From Planococcus soli (lineage in GTDB: Bacteria > Bacillota > Bacilli > Bacillales_A > Planococcaceae): a stretch of 64,000 bases of DNA. A program made the position numbers and the translations under genes. Location of the stretch: the NCBI RefSeq assembly GCF_016881065.1, contig NZ_WXYN01000004.1, positions 62,001-126,000 on the forward strand, read 5' to 3'. Positions 8,979 through 17,588 of this stretch are shown here, piece after piece. Positions within the stretch are counted from its first letter, which is position 1, and every line of letters begins with the position of its first letter. Under the pieces are notes generated by a model, which made no database searches, was not told the DNA's origin, and was given only the letters and a program-made list of their open reading frames with translations.

Positions 8979-9179
8979 AAGGCATTCTCCTTTCGCTTCG
9001 GAAAGTGACTAAAAAAGCCTGTAGGGTTCAATTTTAACCAGTTATTTTCAGTATAACATGCCATTTTCCTTCGTTAACCGAGAGAGTAAATTGATACAGA
9101 AATGAAATAATCCAATGAATTTTTGATTTTCTGTTCAGTTAGAACAATTTCAAAAGTAGTTTTTGTGAATAATTACATC

Positions 9180-9207
9180 GGTTAACATATGAGGGATTAT
9201 CGGTAGG
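9180..9207 (-). other. dif-like Xer site 4 of 5
   Basis: XerD-type arm GGTTAACATAT (9180-9190), spacer GAGGGA (9191-9196), XerC-type arm TTATCGGTAGG (9197-9207). The spacer is identical to that of site 1, and the downstream hairpin region also resembles the one after site 1. The first hairpin stem begins at the last base of the XerC arm. Confidence 0.58.
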
Positions 9208-9277
9208 GAAGAGACTTCATAGAAAGTCTCTTCCTTTTTTCGTTCGTGTAAGTGTACTTTTACGAACGGTTTTTTTA
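9207..9277 (+). terminator. two consecutive hairpin terminators beside dif-like site 4
   Basis: GGAAGAGACT at 9207-9216 pairs with AGTCTCTTCC at 9225-9234, followed by six T. A second hairpin, built from CGTTCGT and ACGAACG (9241-9269), is followed by GTTTTTTT. The pair resembles the region after site 1. Confidence 0.7.
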
Positions 9278-9911
9278 ATTACAAGTTATTACTTATGTAT
9301 CTATTATTTAAAATACGGAACGGTAAATAAGTATATCCACTAACGGGTATACGATTATAAAAATGAAAGTAGTCTTTTCTATTAGAAAAGAAAATGAAAA
9401 ACTTCCCTTAAAGGATATACAAATACTGCGGAACAACCTGCAGCAACTTTATGCGCCCTTACCTGACCCTCAAAAGATACAGCGCCTAAAATAACCTTCA
9501 CAGCACAATAAAAGTGAGTAGAGTCCTGTAAAAGCAGAAAAGATACATGAGGGGTATAGGCAAGGATCTGGAACAAATAAAAATCTTGTTTTTGTAGAAA
9601 TTTAGAAAGAAAATCTTAAGGTGAAGGTTTTTTCTTACATGACTATTAGATAAATTATTTTGTCTTTTATAATTTCTAGCTGCATCTAACCGATTCATTT
9701 ACCGGCGGGTATTTACAGCGAAAACTAGGGCCATCAAGGCGGTTGAAGATTGCTTAATAAACAGTAACCTTGATTACGGATGCCTACTTGACAGGGATAG
9801 AATCACAATACCGAAGTCAGCTCATCGCAGCATGAACTGTAGGTTGCTTTTAGTAAACTGTCCATTAAATGGTGCTCTTTTCAATAAAGGGAAGGAATCC
9901 TTTTTTACGTT
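9278..9911. other. 634 bp without a convincing gene
   Basis: An AT-rich stretch with short open frames only. One + strand frame at 9363-9494 (43 codons, starting MKVVFSIRKENEKL and containing LRNNLQQLYAPLPDP) has a gene-like composition but no ribosome site; it may be the tail of a lost gene. Between about 9690 and 9870 the base composition becomes less AT-rich, and minus-strand fragments suggest another decayed gene that I cannot identify. Confidence 0.35.
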
Positions 9912-11291
9912 TTATCTGGAACCGTCTGTTACCTGATAGGGTGCTTTATCTTTAGGAGCTGCTGATGTCTTGATGAGACTGTTAAAGCTTCCAAATCGCT
10001 CCTGGACTAAATAGAGGGCTATTCCTCCAAGCAGACTTGGTATGGCAAATGCCATAAAGGCGTGCTGCGGTTCCAAATTTGTTGCCAAAAGATATCCGAT
10101 CAATAACGGCGCTGCAATTGCTCCAAGTCGGCCTATCCCAACCGATACACTTAAGCCTGTTGAACGGATTTCTTGGGGGTAAAATTCAGCTATATATGGA
10201 TTGACCAGATTTTGCGTGCCGCCTGTACATGCGCCGCCTATCGCAACCAATACATATAATAATAGAAGATCAGACGTTACACTAAGAGCAATGAAGCAAA
10301 TAGCTCCCATGAAATACATAGATAAAAGCACTCTTCGGTGTCCTACCCGGTCCACTAAATAACCGCCCAGCAAAGACCCGGCAATTTGTCCAATCGCTAA
10401 TATAAGGATAAAAGATAAACTTGAAGTGATGCCATACCCAGCTCCTTGCATGATTTTTGGAAGCCATGTATTCAGCCCATAGATCATGACAAGGCCGCTA
10501 AACACCATCGTCCAAAAAGCGAATGTGCTGACAGCACGGTTGTCTGAAAATAGCTTTTTCGCAGGAAACCCTTTTGCACGTTCTTTCACAGTCTTATATT
10601 CATAGTCATCTGTAGCTTGGTAATTTCCCTCCGGATCAATTCTGTTTAAAACGCCCGCGACTTTTTCGCCTTTATTCCGAACGATGTAATAGGAAAGGGA
10701 TTCTGGAAATTGGTTGAGAAAGAAGGGAAGTGTAATGAGCGGGATGATCCCCAGCCAATACAAAAATCTCCATCCAAGAGCTTCTATTAGGTACATACCT
10801 GTAAGTGAAGCGATAATTGCTCCGATTGAATAACCACAAAACATTCCAGCCACAATCATCGCCCGATTTTTTTTCGGTGAATACTCAGTCATGACGGCAA
10901 TGACAGCTGGCATTAATCCGCCCATTCCAAGCGCTGCAATAAAACGCATGATGGTAAAAACAAGTGAATTAGGGGCTAACCCAGCCAACAGGGTAAATAC
11001 ACTGAACAAAATCATGCAAATCGCCAATATTTTTTTTCGGCCGATAATATCTGAAAGCGAACCCAGCAGGAAAGAACCAAGCATCATTCCGATCAGTGTG
11101 TAACTGCCAATGGCTCCTGCCTCTACAAGCGTTAAGTTAAATTCTTCCATCATTAAAGGCAATCCAATTCCATATAAAGCAATATCAAACCCATCAAAAG
11201 CAATGGCAAAGAAACACCAAAGAAACACCAATAGATGGAATTTATTAAACTTACTTTCCGCTACGACCTGGGTAGTCTGAACAATGCGCAT
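9912..11291 (-). CDS. MFS transporter, aromatic acid:H+ symporter type
   Basis: A 459-aa major facilitator protein with 12 predicted helices. The loop motif FDGFDIALYG (helix 1) and GSLSDIIGRKK (between helices 2 and 3) are typical of the aromatic acid/H+ symporter group (PcaK, BenK, VanK, MhbT relatives), so an aromatic or other small carboxylic acid is a plausible substrate. The open frame extends 59 codons further upstream, but GGGGGGAAAGTGAG places the start at ATG 11291. It lies downstream of the MetE-like gene on the same strand (142-bp gap), so the two may be cotranscribed. Confidence 0.85.
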   Translation of the reverse strand: MRIVQTTQVVAESKFNKFHLLVFLWCFFAIAFDGFDIALYGIGLPLMMEEFNLTLVEAGAIGSYTLIGMMLGSFLLGSLSDIIGRKKILAICMILFSVFTLLAGLAPNSLVFTIMRFIAALGMGGLMPAVIAVMTEYSPKKNRAMIVAGMFCGYSIGAIIASLTGMYLIEALGWRFLYWLGIIPLITLPFFLNQFPESLSYYIVRNKGEKVAGVLNRIDPEGNYQATDDYEYKTVKERAKGFPAKKLFSDNRAVSTFAFWTMVFSGLVMIYGLNTWLPKIMQGAGYGITSSLSFILILAIGQIAGSLLGGYLVDRVGHRRVLLSMYFMGAICFIALSVTSDLLLLYVLVAIGGACTGGTQNLVNPYIAEFYPQEIRSTGLSVSVGIGRLGAIAAPLLIGYLLATNLEPQHAFMAFAIPSLLGGIALYLVQERFGSFNSLIKTSAAPKDKAPYQVTDGSR

Positions 11292-11433
11292 CTCACTTTC
11301 CCCCCATCCTATTTCTAAAGTAGCGAGTTCACTTTTCGCTACGCAAACAGCGTTTAAGCCCCCGAGGGTAGCTGGAGTTAATGGAAATCTCCGGCTAGAA
11401 AAATTCTCAAGGAAGAAGTTGAAACTCCTGATC

Positions 11434-12549
11434 TTACTTCCATACTTCTTCAGAGATTTCGACCACATGCTGAAGTTTTGCCCATTGTTGTTCTTCTGTC
11501 AGTAAATTGCCTTCTTCAGTAGAAGCAAACCCACACTGAGGGCTCAGGCAAAGTTGGCTAAGATCAACGAACTGGGAAGCTTCTTCAATTCGTTTTTTAA
11601 TGGTGTCTTTGTTTTCAAGTTCTCCGAACTTAGATGTTATCAGCCCAAGAACAATGTTCAAATCAGGTCTATTAACAAAACGAAGCGGCTCGAATCCACC
11701 TGCGCGGTCATTGTCATATTCCAAGAAGAAACCATCAATATTCAGATGTCCGAATAATTGCTCCGCTACTGGCTCATATCCACCAGAAGAAATCCAAGTC
11801 GAGCGGAAATTCCCTCGGCATATGTGCATGGTCACTTTCAAGTCAGCGGGGCGGTCTGCTAGCGCTTTGTTTAATGTCTCTAAATACATTTTGATCAAAT
11901 AATCAGGATTGACCCCTTTAGCACGGAGCTGTTCTTTTTGCTCCTCTGAACAGAGATAGGCCCAAGCGGTATCATCAAGCTGCAGATAACGGCAACCTGC
12001 TTCATAAAAAGTCTGCAACGCTTTTTTATAGGTTTTTGCTAAATCATCAAAGAATTCTGCCTCATCCGGATAGATTGCCTTATCAACCTCACCGCGAAAA
12101 TGAAGCATACTCGGACTTGGAATGGTGAATTTAGCGACATGGTCCCCAGCTACTTGATGAAGGTATTTATAATCTTCCAGCATCGGGTGAGCATCAAAGC
12201 CTAATTTGCTTGATACTTTAATGGCACGGGATTTTGTTTGCGTTTGGTGGAATTGAATTCCGCTCCCTGTCCAAAAGCCTTCTACTCCAACCAAACCTTC
12301 TAGAAAGTCGAAATGCCACCAGGCTCTCCGAAACTCGCCATCCGTCACAGCCTGCAGGCCGGTTTCTTTCTGCTTGAGAACGATTCGGGCAATCTCTTCA
12401 TCTTCAAATTTTCGCAATTGATCAGCAGAAATTTTCCCGGAAGCTCTCTGTGAGCGAACATTTTTGAGCAAGTCCGAGCGTAAAAGACTGCCGACTTGAT
12501 CGGCTCGGAAAATGGTTGAGTTATGTTTGGAATTAGGTGTTGTTTGCAT
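11434..12549 (-). CDS. MetE C-terminal-domain family protein (YxjG/YxjH-like)
   Basis: A 371-aa protein of the cobalamin-independent methionine synthase C-terminal family, the size of B. subtilis YxjG/YxjH, which lack the N-terminal MetE half. The zinc-site pattern is visible: HICRGNF (His and Cys), an acidic FLEYDNDRAG loop, and CLSPQCGFAST with the last Cys. FRADQVGSLLRS at the N-terminus and YLQLDDTAWAYL in the middle are also family hallmarks. It probably transfers a methyl group to homocysteine or a related thiol. ATG 12549 with GAGGG upstream is preferred over the TTG one codon earlier. A divergent LysR gene lies 390 bp away. Confidence 0.85.
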   Translation of the reverse strand: MQTTPNSKHNSTIFRADQVGSLLRSDLLKNVRSQRASGKISADQLRKFEDEEIARIVLKQKETGLQAVTDGEFRRAWWHFDFLEGLVGVEGFWTGSGIQFHQTQTKSRAIKVSSKLGFDAHPMLEDYKYLHQVAGDHVAKFTIPSPSMLHFRGEVDKAIYPDEAEFFDDLAKTYKKALQTFYEAGCRYLQLDDTAWAYLCSEEQKEQLRAKGVNPDYLIKMYLETLNKALADRPADLKVTMHICRGNFRSTWISSGGYEPVAEQLFGHLNIDGFFLEYDNDRAGGFEPLRFVNRPDLNIVLGLITSKFGELENKDTIKKRIEEASQFVDLSQLCLSPQCGFASTEEGNLLTEEQQWAKLQHVVEISEEVWK

Positions 12550-12938
12550 CAAAAGCCCTCATTTCAGTTATTTTTTCTTTGTTTTTAGTATCCTATCATA
12601 ATTTTAAGGGTATAGTGTAACTGATAAAAGTAATCAACCGTTATAACTAAAAGCTATATCTAGTTTATCTCGTCGCTGATCATACCTTCACACAAAAATT
12701 GTTTGCGCTTTATCCAGATGCTTTAAACTCAAAGGATCTATTCCTGTATAATTGCTTTTGTAAAAGAAAGCGAATGAAGCTCAGCTTCATGAAGTTCGCC
12801 CATCATGGTTATTAGGAGAGCAGTTGAAGATTATAAAATTTATATAGTATTTAAGTATTTCATTCATTTTAATTTTTGCTAGGCAAAGAATGGAATAACA
12901 AAATGAAAATACAAAAAAGGAAAAACGAGGGAGCAAAA
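12550..12938. promoter_or_regulatory. divergent promoter region with palindrome
   Basis: This 389-bp region separates the MetE-like gene from the LysR gene. It contains a perfect 8-bp inverted repeat, ATGAAGCT, C, AGCTTCAT (12774-12790), which could be the LysR operator, and a weaker AT-rich inverted repeat near 12641-12666. I see neither a SAM riboswitch nor a T-box, although some yxjG-type genes have an S-box leader. No gene is visible. Confidence 0.4.
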
Positions 12939-13838
12939 ATGAAGTTACATCAGTTAAGATATGTCATAGAAGTTGTCGCGCGTGGTTCGATTAATGAAGC
13001 TGCCCGCAAATTATACATTTCACAACCCACTTTATCAAAAGCGATTAAAGAACTTGAAAAGGAATTGGGGGTAACTATTTTCACTCGTACATCTACAGGT
13101 ATTTCACTCTCTTCAGATGGAGCTGAGTTTCTTGGCTATGCAAGACAGGTAATTGAACAAGCTGATTTATTAGAGCGTCGCTATTTCAACACCACCCCTT
13201 CTCAGCAACTTTTTTCAATCTCTACCCAGCATTATGCTTTTGCTGTAAATGCATTTGTAGAAATGATTAAAAAGTATGGAGAAGATGAATATCAATTCAC
13301 CATGAGAGAAACAAGAACCTATGAAATTATAGAAGATGTAAAAAATCTGCGTAGTGAAATCGGTATTCTGTATGTCAGCAGCTTTAATGAGAAAGTCATG
13401 ATGCAACTGCTAAAAGAGGAAGGTTTGGATTTTCATGTACTTTTTACAGCCAAGCCTCATATTTTCGTAAGTTCACTGAACCCCTTGGCGGAAAAATCAG
13501 CTGTTACTTTAGCGGATTTAGAAGATTACCCTCGCCTTAGTTTTGAACAAGGGGAGTTTAATTCGTTTTACTATTCAGAAGAGATTTTTAGTACAATTTC
13601 CAGTAAAAAAAGTATCCAAGTCAGTGATCGGGCAACATTGTTTAACCTTTTGATTGGATTGAACGGTTATACAATTTCTACGGGAATTTTAAGCTCGGAT
13701 TTGAATGGCTCAAACATCATGCCTGTTCCGCTTGAAGAAGGGGAAATCATTACAGTGGGTTGGGTAGTCCACAAAAAAACACAATTGAGTCGAATGGCAA
13801 AAGTATATTTGGATGAATTGAAGCTGATCATCCAATAG
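12939..13838 (+). CDS. LysR-family transcription regulator
   Basis: A 299-aa LysR regulator. The winged-helix HTH is clear at the N-terminus (MKLHQLRYVIEVVARGS, ARKLYISQPTLSKAIKELE, residues 1-60), followed by the periplasmic-binding-like effector domain (about 90-295). The start is ATG 12939, with GAGGGAG just upstream; an upstream ATG in frame at 12876 has no ribosome site. The divergent arrangement suggests control of the MetE-like/MFS pair. By general resemblance it could belong to the CmbR/CysL sulfur group, but no effector can be assigned. Confidence 0.88.
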   Translation: MKLHQLRYVIEVVARGSINEAARKLYISQPTLSKAIKELEKELGVTIFTRTSTGISLSSDGAEFLGYARQVIEQADLLERRYFNTTPSQQLFSISTQHYAFAVNAFVEMIKKYGEDEYQFTMRETRTYEIIEDVKNLRSEIGILYVSSFNEKVMMQLLKEEGLDFHVLFTAKPHIFVSSLNPLAEKSAVTLADLEDYPRLSFEQGEFNSFYYSEEIFSTISSKKSIQVSDRATLFNLLIGLNGYTISTGILSSDLNGSNIMPVPLEEGEIITVGWVVHKKTQLSRMAKVYLDELKLIIQ

Positions 13839-14155
13839 ATGTTAAAAAAATGAGATGGTCTAACAATCAGAAAAATCTCGTCTGCAACAGCTGATAGCAG
13901 TTATGATGCAGATCTCTTAGAAAAAGAAACGGCTGCTTTTCTGGAGCTGACGTGTTTGGATTGCCTGTTAGAAGAGGAGTGAAACCTGATCAATGTCTAT
14001 CGAAAGAGTATGGACAGGTTTGTTTTCTAATTAGGCTCCAACCCAAGCTGTATTGAGGAATCTCGGATAATTAGGTTTTATTCCCATAATCGAAGGAACG
14101 TCTTAAGCTTCCAACCTACTAACTGGGTGTAGAGATGTAAAAGAGTGAATAAACG
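13839..14155. other. degenerate region before IS3 fragment
   Basis: About 320 bp with stop codons in all frames. It lies between the LysR gene and a transposase tail, so it probably contains further decayed mobile-element sequence. I could not identify inverted repeats or a target duplication. Confidence 0.3.
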
Positions 14156-14455
14156 ATGGACGGATCGATAAAATCAAAACATTTGTCGAGAAAAATTCTG
14201 AAAGTAAATCGTTGTCGACAAAATACCACTCTATTCTCAAAAGCTATTATTCAAATCATGGAGAATTCTTTTGGCCCGCTTAAACAAAATATATCTTACG
14301 GAAAAGAAGCTTCCTTGTATAAAGGATTGAAACAGAGGATTGAACGGTACCTCAACTACTGCAACAACGAACACCTCAAACAAAAAATGGTCGGCATAAG
14401 CCCGGTGCACTACCGGACGCATGTCAGTCGATTAGCTGAAAAAAATTCTACATGA
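14156..14455 (+). mobile_element. IS3-family transposase C-terminal fragment
   Basis: The frame contains the end of an IS3-family (IS150-like) OrfB integrase: MENSFGPLKQNISYGKEAS carries the last Glu of the DDE triad, followed by the helix RIERYLNYCNNEHLKQKM and the closing motif GISPVHYRTHVS. The first two acidic residues, OrfA and terminal repeats are absent, so this is an inert remnant. The first roughly 30 codons do not match the family and mark the broken edge. Confidence 0.8.
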
Positions 14456-14581
14456 ATGTGCTGGAGTCCTATAGCATGACGCCAAAAATAGTTGTATAAA
14501 TCACTTACCACGAAGAGGGATAAATTTGAATATAACAAAGCACATCTAAGGTTTTAAGGGGGATGCACGAAAACTTGAAAT

Positions 14582-14929
14582 CTATAGGCCGGAGAGGTTA
14601 ATAGATGTAAACTTTAATTGATGGGTTTTTATAACAGCGATTAACCACTCCTTCCCTGGAAGCGTTGAATTGAATCCGATGGCGAGTAAGACTGAGCCGG
14701 ACTGTTGAATCAATTTCCCTGTCTCATCAAAAATTTTAATTAACTCCCAATCCAGTTTGGCATGATGGACCTCGCCATCCTGGACCAGCATGTCTTTTTT
14801 CGTATTTTGTGCAACAATTGAACGTGAAAATCCCTTGGGATTGATCCCTTGTGGCCTGCTTGAATTATCTGTTGAAGATTTCGTATTGTTTTTGGGTGAG
14901 CATGACACCGGCAATCTCCCCTTCGCCAT
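14582..14929 (-). CDS. uncertain open frame, possibly a remnant
   Basis: A 115-codon open frame starting MAKGRLPVSCSPKN. Its second half (HHAKLDWELIKIFDETGKLIQQSGSVLLAIG) has the alternating pattern of a small alpha+beta barrel (SnoaL or DUF4440-like), but the N-terminal third is low in structure and I see no strong ribosome site. A neighbouring frame (GEIAGVMLTQKQYEIF) also looks coding, suggesting a frameshifted remnant. It lies between the IS3 fragment and the TPP riboswitch, pointing the opposite way to the thi operon. Function unknown; it may not be a gene. Confidence 0.25.
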   Translation of the reverse strand: MAKGRLPVSCSPKNNTKSSTDNSSRPQGINPKGFSRSIVAQNTKKDMLVQDGEVHHAKLDWELIKIFDETGKLIQQSGSVLLAIGFNSTLPGKEWLIAVIKTHQLKFTSINLSGL

Positions 14930-14996
14930 TCCAAAACTATATTTGTGATTTTTCAGACATTGTGATAGTCTTTAGAGGAACAACTGAATACATGCA

Positions 14997-15148
14997 CCAC
15001 TGGGGGAGCCGGTTACCGGCTGAGACGAGCAAAGCTCGGACCCTTTGAACCTGATCTGGATCATACCAGCGGAGGGAAGTGGGCGAGAGTATGCTGGATT
15101 TCTCTATTCCTTTGCGTATTATTGCCGCTTTCCTTAACTGGAAAGCGG
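14997..15148 (+). promoter_or_regulatory. TPP riboswitch with terminator
   Basis: The conserved thi-box is plain: GGGGGAGCC, GGCTGAGA (about 15018-15025), ACCCTTTGAACCTGATCTGG (15040-15059), ATACCAGCGGAGGGAAGTGG (15063-15082). Outer pairing of CCACT with AGTGG closes the aptamer. CCGCTTTCC, TTAACT, GGAAAGCGG followed by TATTTTATTTT (15125-15158) is an intrinsic terminator. Thiamin pyrophosphate binding should switch off the downstream thiMDEW genes. Confidence 0.95.
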
Positions 15149-15180
15149 TATTTTATTTTGCCTGAAAGGGGATGGAGAAA

Positions 15181-15342
15181 ATGGAATTTACAGAAGAAAT
15201 GCAGCAAGTGAATGCAGAATTAGTGGAGACGGATGATGAATGTCATGTTGCCAAAAGAATTGTAGCATGCAGTTTAGCGATGATGAAGAGATGGCAATTG
15301 CCAGTTTTAAAAGAAGAGGGTGGTGTCTGGCATGTTGAATAG
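15181..15342 (+). CDS. unknown 53-aa leader-adjacent protein
   Basis: An open frame of 53 codons starts at ATG 15181 with a good ribosome site (AAAGGGGATGGAG) and ends at a TAG at 15340-15342 that overlaps the thiM start by 11 nt. The product begins MEFTEEMQQVNAELVETDD, contains CHVAKRIVACSLAMMKRWQ and ends GGVWHVE. It is the first gene after the TPP riboswitch, so it is coregulated with thiazole salvage. I do not recognise the family. It could be a short thiamin-related protein, the remnant of a lost first gene (for example tenA), or mainly a device for coupling translation into thiM. Confidence 0.55.
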   Translation: MEFTEEMQQVNAELVETDDECHVAKRIVACSLAMMKRWQLPVLKEEGGVWHVE

Positions 15343-16147
15343 AATACGCAAAGAAAATCCGGTCATCCATTGCATCACCAATCACGTCGTTTCTAATTTT
15401 CAGGCGAACGGACTGCTTGCAATCGGCGCTTCCCCAATTATGGGTGAGGCGAAAGAAGAAGTGGAGGAGTTGGTTGCCATTTCCGGGGCATTGTCCCTGA
15501 ATATCGGAACTTTGAATAAGGAGACGCTCGATAGCATGATCCTCGCCGGAAAAGAAGCGAATAAGCGAGGCATCCCCGTCATTCTGGATCCTGTCGGAGC
15601 AGGCGCGACCGCTTTTCGGAAGGCTGCAGTCGAGAAAATTTTAACGGAGGTTGATGTCCAGGTGCTGCGCTGCAATGCAGCCGAAATTGCGGCGATCGCT
15701 GGAGTGTCATCTGGTAGCTCCAAAGGAGTCGATGCGGGACATGCCAATGTCGATGTCGAAGAGCTGGCGAACCGTATGGCAAGAACATACGGCTTGATTG
15801 CCGCAGTGACTGGTGAAGCCGATATGGTGACAGACGGTTACCAAGTACAAAAGATTTCAGGCGGGGATCCAATGATGGCATCTGTGACAGGCATGGGGTG
15901 TCTGCTCAGCAGCGTAACGGCTGCTTTTGTCGCAATGGATCCGGAAAACCCGGGAGCCGCGACCTTACAGGCTCTCCGTTTTTATGGTGCAGCCGGCGAA
16001 CAGGCAGCTGGAATTTCAAAAGGTCCAGGCAGTTTCCGGGAAGCCTTTTTGGATGTTTTGTTCACTATGAAGCAACAAGAACCAGAAGTCGAATTTCACA
16101 AAACAGAAGGAGGGGAAGAGTTGTGGTGGCGATCAAACAGGTATTGA
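15332..16147 (+). CDS. thiM: hydroxyethylthiazole kinase ThiM
   Basis: A 271-aa kinase that phosphorylates 4-methyl-5-(2-hydroxyethyl)thiazole in thiamin salvage. Family motifs: VIHCITNHVVSNFQANGLLAIGASPIM at the N-terminus, VILDPVGAGAT, RCNAAEIAAIAG, and the catalytic Cys in VTGMGCLLSS. Normal length. I chose ATG 15332 by homology (MLNRIRKENP); the in-frame GTG at 15323 sits at a better distance from AAGAGGG and is possible. It overlaps the upstream 53-aa frame by 11 nt and thiD by 25 nt, so translation is probably coupled. Confidence 0.95.
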   Translation: MLNRIRKENPVIHCITNHVVSNFQANGLLAIGASPIMGEAKEEVEELVAISGALSLNIGTLNKETLDSMILAGKEANKRGIPVILDPVGAGATAFRKAAVEKILTEVDVQVLRCNAAEIAAIAGVSSGSSKGVDAGHANVDVEELANRMARTYGLIAAVTGEADMVTDGYQVQKISGGDPMMASVTGMGCLLSSVTAAFVAMDPENPGAATLQALRFYGAAGEQAAGISKGPGSFREAFLDVLFTMKQQEPEVEFHKTEGGEELWWRSNRY

Positions 16148-16956
16148 CGATAGCGGGTTCGGACTCTGGCGGCGGAGCGGGCATACAAGCGGATATCAAG
16201 ACCTTTCAAGAGTTAGGGGTGTTCGGCACCTCGACGATAACAGCGGTCACTGCCCAGAATACTTGTGGAGTTCACGGAGTTTATCCCTTGACTGTTGAAG
16301 CGGTGAAAGGACAGATTGATGCTATTGGAGCGGATTTTCAACTGGCGGCCTTAAAGACAGGGATGCTTTTCAATGCAGAAATCATTGCTGAAACGGCGAA
16401 AGGCATCAGCAAGTATGGCTGGAAAAACCTTGTCGTGGATCCGGTAATGATAGCAAAAGGCGGAGCTGTGCTGCTTCAGGAAGATGCGCTGGAAGCATTG
16501 CGCGGATTATTACTGCCATTGGCAGCGGTTTTCACGCCGAATATTCCAGAAGCTGAAATGCTGAGCGGCATGGAAATCCGTAATGCCGCTGATAGGAAGA
16601 AAGCCGCTGAAAAAATTTTGGCGACAGGAACCGAAGCGGTTGTCATCAAAGGCGGTCATGCAAAAAGTTCTGCTTTTGCAGAGGATTATTACCTTCATCA
16701 GAACGGTGAAACTTTCATCTTGCGTTCGCCGTGGATTGAAACGGAACAGACACACGGTACCGGCTGTACATTTTCTGCGGCTTTGACAGCTGAATTGGCG
16801 AAGGGCAGAACGATGCAGGAAGCTTTGCATACGGCGAAACGTTTTATCCAGGCAGCGCTCAGCCACCAGCTTCATATAGGCGCCGGCCATGGACCGACCA
16901 ACCATGCAGCTTTCCAGCGTTTTCCAGAGAAAGGGAGGGTCCATCTTGTTCAATAA
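16123..16956 (+). CDS. thiD: HMP(-phosphate) kinase ThiD
   Basis: A 277-aa ribokinase-fold enzyme phosphorylating 4-amino-5-hydroxymethyl-2-methylpyrimidine and its monophosphate. Motifs: [19 protein letters not shown] near the N-terminus, [19 protein letters not shown] and [19 protein letters not shown] with the catalytic anion-hole Cys. Start GTG 16123 is 9 nt after AAGGAGG and lies inside the thiM 3' end. The open frame extends much further upstream, but that is thiM sequence in another frame. Confidence 0.95.
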   Translation: MVAIKQVLTIAGSDSGGGAGIQADIKTFQELGVFGTSTITAVTAQNTCGVHGVYPLTVEAVKGQIDAIGADFQLAALKTGMLFNAEIIAETAKGISKYGWKNLVVDPVMIAKGGAVLLQEDALEALRGLLLPLAAVFTPNIPEAEMLSGMEIRNAADRKKAAEKILATGTEAVVIKGGHAKSSAFAEDYYLHQNGETFILRSPWIETEQTHGTGCTFSAALTAELAKGRTMQEALHTAKRFIQAALSHQLHIGAGHGPTNHAAFQRFPEKGRVHLVQ

Positions 16957-17587
16957 ACCCGCGTTTTATTTCATTATGGGTACCGCCAATGTTCGTGAGA
17001 AAGATCCGTTGGAAGTATTGGAAAAGGCTTTGCAGGGCGGCATCACTCATTTCCAGCTTCGAGAAAAAGGAGCAGGAGCTTTGCAAGGACAGGAGTTGCA
17101 GCAGTTTGCGAAAGATTGCCAATCCTTGTGCGCAGCTTATCAGGTGCCATTCCTCATTAATGACGATGTGGAACTGGCGCTAGCGATCGGGGCTGACGGC
17201 GTCCATATCGGCCAGGAAGATTTGGAATGCGGATAGGTGAGAGCGTTGATCGGCAAAGAAAAAATTTTGGGGGTTTCTGTGCATTCACTGGATGAAGCTC
17301 AAATAGCCATTGAGGCGGGAGCGGATTACTTTGGCATGGGACCCATTTTCGGCACGCGTTCGAAAGCGGATTCCAAACAACCAGCAGGCACTTCTGAAAT
17401 CGAAAAAGTCAGCAGCCATTTTCCAGCAATGCCGATTTTTGGCATCGGAGGGATTACCCCTCAAAATGCCGGGGCTGTCTGGCAAGCAGGAGCTACAGGT
17501 ATAGCGGTAATTTCGGCGTTGGCGGCCGCTGAAGATGTCGGTATAGAATTAACGCATTTCAGTAATTCCTATAAAGGAGAGCGTTAA
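16946..17587 (+). pseudogene. thiE: thiamin phosphate synthase ThiE interrupted by an amber codon
   Basis: Read from TTG 16946 (AAAGGGAGGG upstream), this is a normal-length 213-codon ThiE (hydroxymethylpyrimidine-PP + thiazole-P to thiamin-P). The first part has [10 protein letters not shown] and [24 protein letters not shown]; the second has LGVSVHSLDEA, YFGMGPIFGTRSKAD, FGIGGITPQNA and GIAVISAL. An in-frame TAG at 17234-17236 replaces one residue between them (a single change from CAG is likely). GTG follows immediately, so restart could yield two chains. Both halves supply active-site residues. It could be a real null mutation, a split but functional enzyme, suppressed read-through, or a sequencing error. 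Confidence 0.88.
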
Positions 17588-17588
17588 A

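Noticed and set aside
12550-12938. SAM riboswitch before the MetE-like gene
   Set aside because: The conserved S-box blocks are absent on both strands.
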